DNA of 36,062 nt from Flavobacteriales bacterium (lineage in GTDB: Bacteria; Bacteroidota; Bacteroidia; UBA10329), in NCBI GenBank assembly GCA_021741075.1, contig JAIOYO010000078.1:1-36062 (forward strand), in the 5' to 3' direction. Shown in pieces: positions 24,401 to 31,134 of this stretch (position 1 is its first letter; every line of letters starts with the position of its first letter). The notes beneath the pieces are model-generated. The model ran no database searches and was not told where the DNA came from. It saw only the letters and a program-made list of their open reading frames with translations. A program made the translations under genes and the position numbers.

Positions 24401-26638
24401 TCCGACAGGAAGAGGATTAACCGAAATTGTAGCAGCTCCTGAGAATCCAGATGTTCTTACGCATCCATTGCCTGCGGCATCAATAATACTGACAAGCGTA
24501 TAAGTTGTCGCTATTGTGGGACTTACCGATACGGTATGGCCTGAATTAATATCATTCAAATTGAAGTTGTTCGTACCGTCCGTGTAAATTACATCGTAAG
24601 GTGGTGTTCCAGCCAAGAAGTTAAACGTGAGGTTGGTACTTCCTGTATTACAAATTGTGGTTGTACCTGAAATCGAACCTTGTGGTAGAGGATTTACATT
24701 CACAGTGGCCGTTCCTCCTGTGCCAGGACAAGAATTGGCAGAAGTCGAAATCGTGTAAGTAACCGTACCCTGAACCGTTCCATTGTTCGTTAGGGTTTGA
24801 TTGATTGTAGAACCCGAAGACGCTGAAAAACCGCTAACCTGTGGATTTGCGCTTGAAGCAGTCCAGCTAAAGGTTGTGCCGATTACCGAAGAAGTTAATG
24901 AAACGCTTGGTTGACTTCCTGAGCAAATAGTAGAAATCCCTGGTGTTACACTAACATTAGGTACTGGGTTTACCGTTACTACTGTTTGAACAGCTGGCCC
25001 AGCACATGCATTAGCAGTTGGCGTAACGGTGTAAGTCACCGTTCCAGCCACAGACCCAGAGTTAGTTAGAACTTGCCCAATAGAAGCACCGGAACCATTG
25101 GAGAAGCCTCCAATGTTAGGGTTTGAACCAGATGCAGTATATGCGAAAGTGCTTCCTCCAACATTTGAGGATAAAGTGATATTAGTCGAGCCATTGTTAC
25201 AAATTGCAGATGCCGAATTGGTAATTGTAACAACCGGAGTTGGTTTAACCGTAACAACTACCTGAATAGAACTGCCAGGGCAACCAGTGGCAGTTGGTGT
25301 AACAGTATAGGTAACAGAACCATTGGTGGTTCCGTTATTTGTAAGCGTGTGGTTGATACTTGAACCAGAACCGCTTGAAGCACCAGTAATTGAACCAGAC
25401 ACGCTTGCAGTCCAAGCGAAAGTCGTTCCCAAAACATTTGAAGAAAGAGAAATGCCAGCACCTTCACCGCTGCAAATTGTATTTGCCGAAGGGGTGGCCG
25501 TGGCTGTAGGGGTTGGGTTTACAATTACCGTAATACAGTTATTAGACCATGTTGCACCAGCACAATCTGGTGTTCCGGTTGGATTAACCTGAACTTGGTA
25601 ACTTGTAGTTGTATTTAAACCAGCTGGTGGGTCGTACGAAGCAGAAGTAGCTCCAGAAATTATTGTTGCCCCTCCTCCATTAGGACAAGATGCTCCGTTT
25701 ACTGAATACCATTGATATGTGTAAGTTCCTGCCGCTCCAGTTGGGTTTGCAGTCATTGTTCCAGGATTGGCGGGAGAACAAAACGTACCGCCACCACCAG
25801 TTAGGTTTCCAGCGTTGAAAGAAGGTAAAACTGTAATAGTGATAGTATTGGAATAGGCAAAAGCACCACCACAAGGCGCATTCACTCTTCTTCTAAAACA
25901 AGTTGTTGTGGCAAGGTTGGCTGGATCGTACGTTGCCGAAGTTGCTCCAGAAATGACGGTCCAAGCACCCGTACATCCGACTTGTTGTTCCCAAGTATAG
26001 TTTGTGTAAGCAGTAGTCCCGCCATTCGTATTTGAAATTGCACTAGGATTATCGTTGTAACAAATAGTTTGAGCGTTTCCAATAGTACCTCCAGAAACGG
26101 TCGAATACTCCCAGTAAATATCTACCTTAACTCCAAAGCCACAATCTCGAAAACCAAAACCGTATTGGTTAAATTGACAAGGAGGATCATTCCTGAAATT
26201 AATATCCATAACCCGCGCTCTACCTGCGCGACAATCGTCATCGTTGAATGTACAAGTATTTGGATCACAATCCCCACCACAATCATCTTCTTCCCAGCTT
26301 TGTAGGTCAACATTCATCTGGGTGATATTCTGGTTGAGAACATTCAATAGGTCGAAATCTGTTAAATTCCAGGTCCCACAAGACCTAGTCCCTCCGTTTA
26401 TCGTTCCATTTCCGCAACAGTTATTATTGCTACAAACTGGATTAGCAGTAAAGATTGCTCCGCTATGACCGCCCCATACTCGCCACCTTGGCTCAGGATT
26501 ATCTCCAAGCACACCATCATTTCCACAATCACGGTTATGAGTTAGCTCAATAACATCCATATATACATTCACGTTCTGTGCAACTAGGGCCTGAGCACCA
26601 ATAATTAACGCGAATACTAATAGGTATAAGTTTTTCAT
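18422..26638 (-). CDS. giant T9SS-secreted protein with twelve ~82-residue two-cysteine repeats
   Basis: 2738 residues, signal peptide ending near ALVAQ. A cysteine-rich N-terminal domain (DDCGGDCDPNTCTF) is followed by Ig-like modules with SGATSATYDPANL. Next come three PKD-like modules (ICSGSQPSVSLTSS type) and three CxGDxTxLTFxF modules. The SFTGL module, twelve ECD/WTETNG repeats (the second strongly divergent), three SFSGL-GGTFSG modules and the Ig-like modules follow. A type A T9SS sorting domain closes it (IRIYPNPTSGFFTLEADF, ending SIIRN). From codon 830 on it is a paralogue of the 2141-residue protein. Its ATG lies one base after the stop of the 153-residue gene, implying coupled translation. 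The probable role is a long, disulphide-stiffened surface filament or adhesin. Its ligand is unknown. Confidence 0.93.
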   Translation of the reverse strand: MKNLYLLVFALIIGAQALVAQNVNVYMDVIELTHNRDCGNDGVLGDNPEPRWRVWGGHSGAIFTANPVCSNNNCCGNGTINGGTRSCGTWNLTDFDLLNVLNQNITQMNVDLQSWEEDDCGGDCDPNTCTFNDDDCRAGRARVMDINFRNDPPCQFNQYGFGFRDCGFGVKVDIYWEYSTVSGGTIGNAQTICYNDNPSAISNTNGGTTAYTNYTWEQQVGCTGAWTVISGATSATYDPANLATTTCFRRRVNAPCGGAFAYSNTITITVLPSFNAGNLTGGGGTFCSPANPGTMTANPTGAAGTYTYQWYSVNGASCPNGGGATIISGATSASYDPPAGLNTTTSYQVQVNPTGTPDCAGATWSNNCITVIVNPTPTATATPSANTICSGEGAGISLSSNVLGTTFAWTASVSGSITGASSGSGSSINHTLTNNGTTNGSVTYTVTPTATGCPGSSIQVVVTVKPTPVVTITNSASAICNNGSTNITLSSNVGGSTFAYTASGSNPNIGGFSNGSGASIGQVLTNSGSVAGTVTYTVTPTANACAGPAVQTVVTVNPVPNVSVTPGISTICSGSQPSVSLTSSVIGTTFSWTASSANPQVSGFSASSGSTINQTLTNNGTVQGTVTYTISTSANSCPGTGGTATVNVNPLPQGSISGTTTICNTGSTNLTFNFLAGTPPYDVIYTDGTNNFNLNDINSGHTVSVSPTIATTYTLVSIIDAAGNGCVRTSGFSGAATISVNPLPVGTISGATTTCSGDATNLTFNFTVGTGPFDVSYSDGTTSYNLVNIPNGHTISVSPLVTTVYSIVSITDDFGCINPSVSSSTTISVDPLPNGSMAVFTPICFGDQTTITFTFTNGTGPFDIAFTDGITNFSLTGVSSGDTYNVTPPTTVTYNYTSITDDNGCIRVSGFAGNAQVIVNPLPIVSFTGLATAYCETGASATLTGNQAPGGVFTGLGITDNGNGTATFNPAVAGVGTHIVTYTFTDINSCTNNVTQSVTVDAQPVANAGAAVNQCDLDYTFSAVPTVGVGIWSMFGGPGSAFFSNANSATSGVQVTAYGTYTFQWSEVNGQCSDSEQISVTFYQQPTVSLGADQTQCQLTYSLTPTTNIPVTSYSWTQLSGPAATIVDNTAAVATIVSSGTLGTYVFEVTVTVNGCSSTDQISITQVGIPVSDAGTGGDECDLNFNLSATPSVGTGTWTQTGGPGFANFVPNAAAANAVVSVSQYGTYQFTWTETNLNCTNASSVSVNFYQQPAANAGTNGNECNLTHVFDAVPSVGNGTWTQISGPGTTSFVNAASATTTATVSQIGQYVYQWEEMNGTCSSAATVTVNYFDQPVANPGFGGSECDLDFQLGAVPSVGNGVWTAQGPGTISFSPTASDPNALATVSAYGIYIFTWSEDNFGCTDSGNITVNFDQQTNANAGNGGDECDLNFTFNGSPSIGAGVWTFAGPGNAFFSNPTSPTATVTVDTYGAYLFTWTETNGSCTATDQVSVNFYQQPVANAGPGGDECDLNFQFAALPSVGNGLWLQTNGPGTSTFTSNTSATSTVTVSQYGTYTYTWTETNGVCSSSATVVVNYYEQPVANAGIGGDECDLDFSLNGAASVGVGLWTSSGPGSATFANDLSASTTVTVSTYGTYTFTWTEINGTCTSAASVIVNFYLQPVAVAGQGGDECDLNFLTSAVPSVGTGLWSQTSGPGTSTFSNASSAINTITASVYGTYEYAWTETNGTCVDFRTITVNYYQQPVADAGLGGDECDFDFTLAANASVGNGTWTYAGPGTATFGSASSASTVVTVSQSGVYTFTWTETNGICSNADNVVVTFYDQPVANAGTGGNECDLNFVFSAVPSFGIGTWTAVGPGSASFTNANSSTSTVSVSSYGTYQFTWTEVNGICSDNATITVNFYQQPVANAGTATNQCDLDFTFNGTASVGVGTWTYTGPGTATFSPNANAVNATVTVSATGSYTFTWTEDNNGCTASANVTIAFNALPVVSFTGLVASYCVDRTTPVPLTGTPAGGTFSGLGISGNAFVPSVAGVGTIILTYTYTDINGCTDSETQSVDVNGLPNVSFSGLSSPYCVDDAVPHTLLGLPAGGTFTGSGISVNQFTASVANIGNHPITYSYTDPFGCSSSQQQVVAVNALPVVTFTGLSAAYCADASNAQLVGTPSGGTFSGTGIVGNAFSPVAAGVGQHTIVYTYTDGNGCTNTHTQQVTVNAVPVPVITPSGSSAICAGTNITLDAGSGYAGYTWSTNANGQSISVGTAGTYNVTVTTTAGCVGTSGDVNISVNPLPIVNLGSDTIVCTGSSFTIDAGNPGMTYSWSTQEISQSITVITTGNYSVNVTDQNGCVGTDQVLVSVSSLLDPVIVAGGPVTFCAGGSVTLDGGAGYTNYQWSTGATSQTITVSTAGLIELTVVDQFGCTGTDDEVVSLLQLPNAVIQPTGPIEICSSDTITLSASNTFVSYQWNLGGQTTSSIEVWQSGDYTVTVVDPNNGCVATSAPVSVTVNNAVSPTIVPSGATEFCNGGSVSLTVVPGPYSEYLWSSGSTTPSIVVTQSGDYGVTVLDGNGCIDSTLLGNPIHIEVWNPEPIIEQQGANLVVVNGPFQQYQWYFNGAPVPGATSVQHTPASSGNYSVEAWDSNGCSGNSFNIEYTFTGITDLSDKYDIRIYPNPTSGFFTLEADFGSRITGTIYLVDITGRGIMAPEKLEEVSSIRRQFDIENLSLGVYYLRLVTEEGVAVKSIIRN
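20003..20684 (-). repeat. three tandem SFSGL-GGTFSG modules
   Basis: Three ~76-residue copies with GGTFSGLGISG, ITYSYTDPFGC and related motifs, in the same order as in the 2141-residue paralogue. They sit between the ~82-residue array and the Ig-like modules. Confidence 0.8.
20690..23635 (-). repeat. twelve tandem ~82-residue ECD/WTETNG repeats
   Basis: Twelve units of 81-84 residues with the same consensus as in the 2141-residue paralogue. Unit 2 is divergent (SLGADQTQCQL, no WTETNG). Units 5-12 match units 2-9 of the paralogue one by one, and unit 1 matches unit 1. Units 2-4 have no counterpart there. Confidence 0.88.
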
Positions 26639-26639
26639 A

Positions 26640-27101
26640 CTAGTTGCTTTTTACGAATGAACCGTGGCCCTTCAATTCTAAGGTAACGACCTTATTACTT
26701 TCTACGATTAAACCCGATAATTCGTCATCTGACGAATTCAATTCGTTCTGTTTAAGTTGGATGCTTACAATTTTATCATTCAAAAACCAGTTTCCCTTCA
26801 TTTGCTTATCCGCAAAAGTGACTATCACAGTCTCTGAATCGGCAAACTGTATCCTTTTAACACTCCCCTTATTAGACTCCCACGAACCAATCATTGCAAG
26901 TTCGAAATCTGAAGGATTAGTAGAAAACGTCACCTTTTCCCCTTTGATAAGATATTGTTCGGCTGGAACACTGGTATTATCTTCAATTTCAGATTCAATA
27001 TCATCTTGGGCATAAATACTTGCGCAAGACAGAAAAAATATCGACCCGAATACAAAAAAGTGTTTAGACAGACGTTTGAAACCTGAAGAAAGTTCTTGCA
27101 T
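26640..27101 (-). CDS. small exported protein heading the giant-gene run
   Basis: This 153-residue protein has a long basic N-terminus (KRLSKH), a hydrophobic segment and an IYAQ cleavage-like site near residue 32. It is probably exported to the periplasm. The cysteine in LSCAS lies inside the hydrophobic run, so a lipoprotein is possible but not convincing. The mature part is rich in beta-strand-like stretches (MIGSWES, VIVTFADKQMKGNWFLN, VVTLELKGHGSFV) and resembles small lipocalin-like or META-like folds only loosely. I do not recognise the family. Its stop TAG is followed by one base and then the ATG of the 2738-residue gene (TAGTATG), so the two are almost certainly co-transcribed and coupled. 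It could be an accessory factor for folding or export, or merely the first gene of the operon. Confidence 0.82.
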   Translation of the reverse strand: MQELSSGFKRLSKHFFVFGSIFFLSCASIYAQDDIESEIEDNTSVPAEQYLIKGEKVTFSTNPSDFELAMIGSWESNKGSVKRIQFADSETVIVTFADKQMKGNWFLNDKIVSIQLKQNELNSSDDELSGLIVESNKVVTLELKGHGSFVKSN

Positions 27102-27120
27102 AATAAAATTTTTTGGGACG

Positions 27121-27128
27121 CAAAATTA
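27121..27128 (-). promoter_or_regulatory. -7 promoter box for the giant-gene run
   Basis: On the minus strand TAATTTTG matches TAnnTTTG exactly, 19 bases upstream of the ATG at 27101. No TTG sits at 19-21 bases upstream. It would drive the 153-residue gene and the giant gene behind it. Confidence 0.45.
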
Positions 27129-27146
27129 GTACATATAAAGTACTAA
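27126..27146. promoter_or_regulatory. 7-7-7 inverted repeat overlapping the promoter box
   Basis: TTAGTAC and GTACTAA flank a 7-base spacer (ATATAAA). The left arm shares three bases with the -7 box, a position where a dimeric repressor could block initiation. It could also be chance in AT-rich DNA. Confidence 0.3.
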
Positions 27147-27217
27147 ACTGGCTGTTTATCGAATAAAGGGGCCTACCTATCGAAACTTAATGTCTTTTTA
27201 ACCTGAAGAATTTCTGG

Positions 27218-29050
27218 TTATTCAAAAAGCACCAATTGCTTCGTAAAAGTAAATTCAGCCATTTGCAATCGAAGCACAAACATTGACACCAAAAGGTTAG
27301 GAACGGGAAAAGCATTGGCCCCTAAAGACAGGAACGTTTCTAGTGTCCAAATCAATCTACCTGACAAATCAATCAATTCAATTTTGGCTTTACCTTCCAT
27401 TTTTGATTGAATCAAAATGCTTTGTCCTGAATACGATACTAAAATGTCACTACCCAATTCGGGCATGCCTGTAGCAACGTCTTCTACGATATTGTGATTC
27501 TGATTTACAGGAAGGTTATAATATTTCTGTGAAATTCCACTTAGAAAATCAACTGAAACTGAATCAATCAATGTGGCATTTCCAAGACCTAAATGAATTT
27601 TAGTTGAACTATGAGATGCATGAGACGACCCACCATCAACTTCGGATAACAACGGCAAACCGTCTATCCATGCCGTTAGCCGGGTGCCTATTGCGTCTCT
27701 ATTGCTTTGTGTTCCTTCTAGAGAAAAAGATACCCAGTTGTTGGAGTTTTCAGAAATATTTCGGTGATAATATACCCTTGTGACTCCAGATTCATGACCG
27801 TTATTTGATACCATTATATCCAATCTTCCGTCCTTGTCAAAATCTGCATAAACGGTTCCATGCGAACGTTCTGTAACGCTCAAGCCTGACGCATCGGAGA
27901 TATCGTCAAAACTGCCATCCCCATTATTCAGAAATAATTTATTGGGATCATTCGGAACGTTTGCAAGAAACGGAGCCATTGGTAATTGGCCGTTTGCCAC
28001 GAACAAATCCAACCATGAGTCATTGTTTGAATCAAAAAAGAAGCAGCCCCAACTAGTTGTGTTAAGCCCATTCAAACTATCGTTTTCGACATTTGCCATA
28101 CTGGTAACATCTTCGAACACAGTACCATCATTTCGACTTAGTAGGTTCCTACCTATGTTGGTTTGGTAATAGTCTAAATCATTGTCGTGATCGTAGTCGC
28201 CAACAGCTATGCCCATACCATACATTTGTACATCCATCTGATATGCGGCACCCACATCACTGAACCAATTGGACGGACTTTGATTCTGGTATAATGCACT
28301 CGGAACAACCCATTCTCCAAAGTCATTTGCAAGCAACAAGTCTACATCCCGGTCGTTGTCAAAATCGGTAAAAGTTACTGCCAAGGCACAACCTTCATCT
28401 GAAAGGCCGTAAACGGCACCAGACTCGGTAAATGTAAAATCGCCATTATTGACAAAGAGGAGATTAGCACTACAGTCATGTGCAAATCCTACAATCTCGT
28501 CAAACTCATCTCTGATTATTTCTGACGTGTATACATAGGCTGAAATGTAAATGTCCAAATACCCATCTTTGTTAATGTCTCCCAAAGTGGCGGACGTGGT
28601 CCAAATATTATCTGAAGGGAGTGCATTAGGAATCAAACTGAATGTACCATCACCTTGATTTCGTAACAGAAGGACTGGATTACCGATATTTCCAGTGACT
28701 ATCAAATCCCGATAGCCATCATTATCCAAGTCGCCTGTAACAACACCAAATGATTCGTGTTCTGCTGTGATGCTGGCAATTCCAGTCTGAGTGCTTAAAT
28801 CTTCAAACTGTCCATTTCCAACATTGCGATACAACTTATCGGAGTCTTCTCCTCCAGTAAAGTAAACATCTTCCCATCAATCATTGTCATAATCCAACAC
28901 CGCTATGCCCCCGCCCAACCTAAATATATTGCGATGCATGTGGTTTATTCCAGATTGCAATGCTATCTCTTCAAACCCAACTTGAGCGCACACGTACGAA
29001 AAGATTTGGAAGGCAAACAGTACAACCAGTAAAATGAAGCGCCCAAGCAT
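27218..29050 (-). pseudogene. FG-GAP/ASPIC-UnbV protein gene interrupted by one in-frame TGA
   Basis: The frame starts at the ATG at 29050 (MLGRFILLVV, signal peptide ending VCAQ). It runs 57 codons to a TGA at 28877-28879, then stays open to the TAA at 27218. Read through the TGA it gives 610 codons, nearly the same length as the adjacent 612-residue paralogue. The TGA falls in the first FG-GAP calcium loop, DYDND-stop-WEDVYF, where the paralogue has DFDNDGWEDVYF. A single G-to-T change in a GGA glycine codon explains it. Downstream are six more FG-GAP/VCBS repeats, an ASPIC/UnbV domain (DGGSSHASHSS) and a C-terminal sorting-like tail. Reinitiation at a TTG at 28834 would give 538 residues without a signal peptide, so no secreted product is expected. 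A sequencing error is the main alternative. Confidence 0.85.
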
Positions 29051-29054
29051 TGAA

Positions 29055-29062
29055 TAAATTTA
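29055..29062 (-). promoter_or_regulatory. -7-like box abutting the interrupted gene's ATG
   Basis: On the minus strand TAAATTTA (one base from TAnnTTTG) ends 4 bases before the ATG at 29050. The paralogue has a similarly placed TATCTTTA. No TTG at the usual spacing was seen. Confidence 0.25.
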
Positions 29063-29186
29063 GTTGAATTTGATTGCCTGATAGAAATAAAACCAATTTT
29101 CGCAGAGACTCTGCATTTCCACCACGACCAACTTATTTCATTACACCAAGCACACAATAGATACCTTTGCACGTTTCGTTTTGCCA

Positions 29187-31025
29187 TCAAGGCAAATTCA
29201 CAAATTTTCGAACTGTCGAATTGGAGCGGGTTGTCGCTCTGACAAAATAGGCTGAACTTCCTAAGTTAAAATTCGGCAATTGATTTTTACCAATATGAAG
29301 GTTTTTATCATACTTCAAAACCTGTTTACCCAGAAAATCGAATACCTCAATTACAGCAGGTTCGTTTTGAGTCGAATGCAACGAAAGACCTGATTCTGAC
29401 AACTCGAAGTACAATCCGGCATCAATTGCGAATCCATTTTGCGTATCAACCGTCAATCCTTCAACAATATTATGTCGCTGATTAACCGATACATCGAACA
29501 ACGTAGTGCTTGTTCCACTTGGAAAAACCACTTCAACAGAATCTACACTAACACTTCCTCCTATACCAAAATGCAAAATGGAGGAGTTTTTTGATGCGTG
29601 AGATGACCCTCCATCAACTTCGGCTAAAGTTGCTTGTCCATCTAGCCAAATCGTTACATGCGAACCGTATGCGTCTCTGTTGCTTTGAACCCCTTCAAGC
29701 TCAAATTGAATCCAATTATTCGTAGTCTGAGAAATGTTGTGAAAGTAGGTTACATGAGATGAATCTAGGCTGGAGTGCACGTTGGAAACCATAATATCTA
29801 CTCGGCCATCCTTATCAAAATCGGCATAAACGGCACCACGCGAACGAAGAGTGTCGTCAACAAAGGCGCTTGCGGATATATCAGTAAACGTACCATCTCC
29901 ATTATTGAGAAATAACTTGTTAGGGTCGTTTAAAACATTTGCGATTAACGAAACCGTTGGCAAATCACCATTAGCCACGTATAAATCTGGCCACCCATCG
30001 TTATCAGCATCAAAGAAAAAACAACCCCAACTAGTGACATTAAGCCCATTCAAACTGTCGTTTTCAACATCAGCTTCCGTAGTGACATCCGCAAAAACCG
30101 TTAAGTCGTTTCTACTAAGCAAATTCCTTCCAAGGTTCGTTTGATAGTAGTCTAGGTCAGCATCTCGATCGTAGTCTCCAATGGCAATGCCCATTCCATA
30201 AAACCCAATATCCATGTTAGTTACAGCACTTACGTCTAGAAAACTAGGCGTAGGAAATTGGTTCTGGTAGAGAGCGCTCGGTTCTACCCATTGTCCAAAA
30301 TCGTTGGATAGGTTAATGTCTATATCTGAATCGTTATCGAAATCAGTGAACGCAGTAGCCAATGTGCAACCTTCGTTGTCTACTCCGTATTGAGCTCCTT
30401 GTTCTGTAAAAGTCAGGTCGCCATTATTGATGAGGAGAATATTTGGATTGCAATCATGGTCGAAGCCAATCACTTCATTGTCTGGACCAAGAATTTGACT
30501 CGAACTAAAAACGTATGCTGTTACGTAAACATCTAGATACCCGTCCTTATTGACGTCACCGAAGGAAGCCGACACCTTCCAATCAACTCCATCATTAATT
30601 GCGTTTGGCAAATAGTTAAAAGTTCCGTCTCCCTGATTGACCAATAACATAGTTTCGGATCCAAAAAAAGTAGTGATAATCAAATCCTGAAAACCATCAT
30701 TATTAATATCTCCTGCAATAACTCCCATCGTATTTGCAACCGGTAACGATGCAATGCCAGATTGTGAAGAGACATCGGAAAACTGGCCATTTCCTAAATT
30801 TCGGTATAGCTTGTCTGAATCTTGTCCACCCGTAAAGTACACGTCCTCCCAACCGTCATTATCGAAATCTAATATGGCTACTCCTCCTCCAAAATGCATC
30901 GGATTCATCTGTAAATGCTCTATTCCTGATTGAATAGAAATCTCTTCAAACAACACTTGAGCTTTCAGGCTGCTTGATACCAACGTCAGAATTAGAGTAA
31001 ATGGGATTGCATGACGACAAATCAT
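29187..31025 (-). CDS. secreted FG-GAP/VCBS repeat protein with ASPIC/UnbV domain and T9SS tail
   Basis: 612 residues with a signal peptide ending LKAQ (about residue 23). Seven FG-GAP/VCBS-type repeats carry DxDxDG-like calcium loops, starting at DFDNDGWED (53-61) and including DINNDGFQD, DVNKDGYLD, DADNDGWPD and DFDKDGRVD. Together they probably form a beta-propeller. An ASPIC/UnbV domain follows (RDAYGSHVTIW, EVDGGSSHASK, INQRHN-like VNQRHNIVEG). The last ~75 residues resemble a type A T9SS sorting domain (VIEVFDFLGKQVL, YFVRAT, RKFVNLP). The protein is expected at the cell surface or released. The family is common in Bacteroidota, and its binding partner is not known. It is followed 136 bases downstream by an interrupted paralogue, so this pair arose by tandem duplication. 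Confidence 0.92.
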   Translation of the reverse strand: MICRHAIPFTLILTLVSSSLKAQVLFEEISIQSGIEHLQMNPMHFGGGVAILDFDNDGWEDVYFTGGQDSDKLYRNLGNGQFSDVSSQSGIASLPVANTMGVIAGDINNDGFQDLIITTFFGSETMLLVNQGDGTFNYLPNAINDGVDWKVSASFGDVNKDGYLDVYVTAYVFSSSQILGPDNEVIGFDHDCNPNILLINNGDLTFTEQGAQYGVDNEGCTLATAFTDFDNDSDIDINLSNDFGQWVEPSALYQNQFPTPSFLDVSAVTNMDIGFYGMGIAIGDYDRDADLDYYQTNLGRNLLSRNDLTVFADVTTEADVENDSLNGLNVTSWGCFFFDADNDGWPDLYVANGDLPTVSLIANVLNDPNKLFLNNGDGTFTDISASAFVDDTLRSRGAVYADFDKDGRVDIMVSNVHSSLDSSHVTYFHNISQTTNNWIQFELEGVQSNRDAYGSHVTIWLDGQATLAEVDGGSSHASKNSSILHFGIGGSVSVDSVEVVFPSGTSTTLFDVSVNQRHNIVEGLTVDTQNGFAIDAGLYFELSESGLSLHSTQNEPAVIEVFDFLGKQVLKYDKNLHIGKNQLPNFNLGSSAYFVRATTRSNSTVRKFVNLP

Positions 31026-31030
31026 GCGAA

Positions 31031-31060
31031 TAAAGATAGCTCAATAATGTAAAATTCCAA
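31031..31060 (-). promoter_or_regulatory. Bacteroidota-type promoter TTG-N19-TATCTTTA
   Basis: On the minus strand a TTG (31058-31060) is followed by 19 bases and TATCTTTA (31031-31038), one base from the TAnnTTTG consensus. The box ends 5 bases before the ATG at 31025, which predicts a leaderless or near-leaderless mRNA for the FG-GAP protein. Confidence 0.5.
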
Positions 31061-31074
31061 CAAAGATTGCTCAT

Positions 31075-31110
31075 AAAAAAAGCAGGGCTCCGTTAGAAAC
31101 CCCGCTTTTT
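31075..31110 (-). terminator. intrinsic terminator after the type B sorting-domain gene
   Basis: On the minus strand AAAAAGCGGGG pairs with CCCTGCTTTTT (one mismatch) around a 12-base loop and is followed by a T-run. It lies 24 bases after the stop of the giant gene and separates it from the FG-GAP gene promoter. Confidence 0.82.
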
Positions 31111-31134
31111 ATTTATTGCCTATAAGTAATTGAA

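Noticed and set aside
28877..28879. TGA as selenocysteine or reassigned codon
   Set aside because: Other genes here end in TGA (for example at 5464, 18422 and 29187). The paralogue has glycine at the site, and no selenocysteine-type hairpin is apparent after the codon. Nonsense mutation is simpler.
29102..29114. 13-base odd palindrome GCAGAGACTCTGC in the gap between FG-GAP genes
   Set aside because: Short, with no promoter or T-tract next to it. No support for a terminator or operator beyond symmetry.
28963..29190. 75-residue minus-strand frame upstream of the interrupted FG-GAP gene
   Set aside because: It overlaps the signal-peptide region of the interrupted gene in another frame, has no recognisable domain, and its composition is unlike a real protein.
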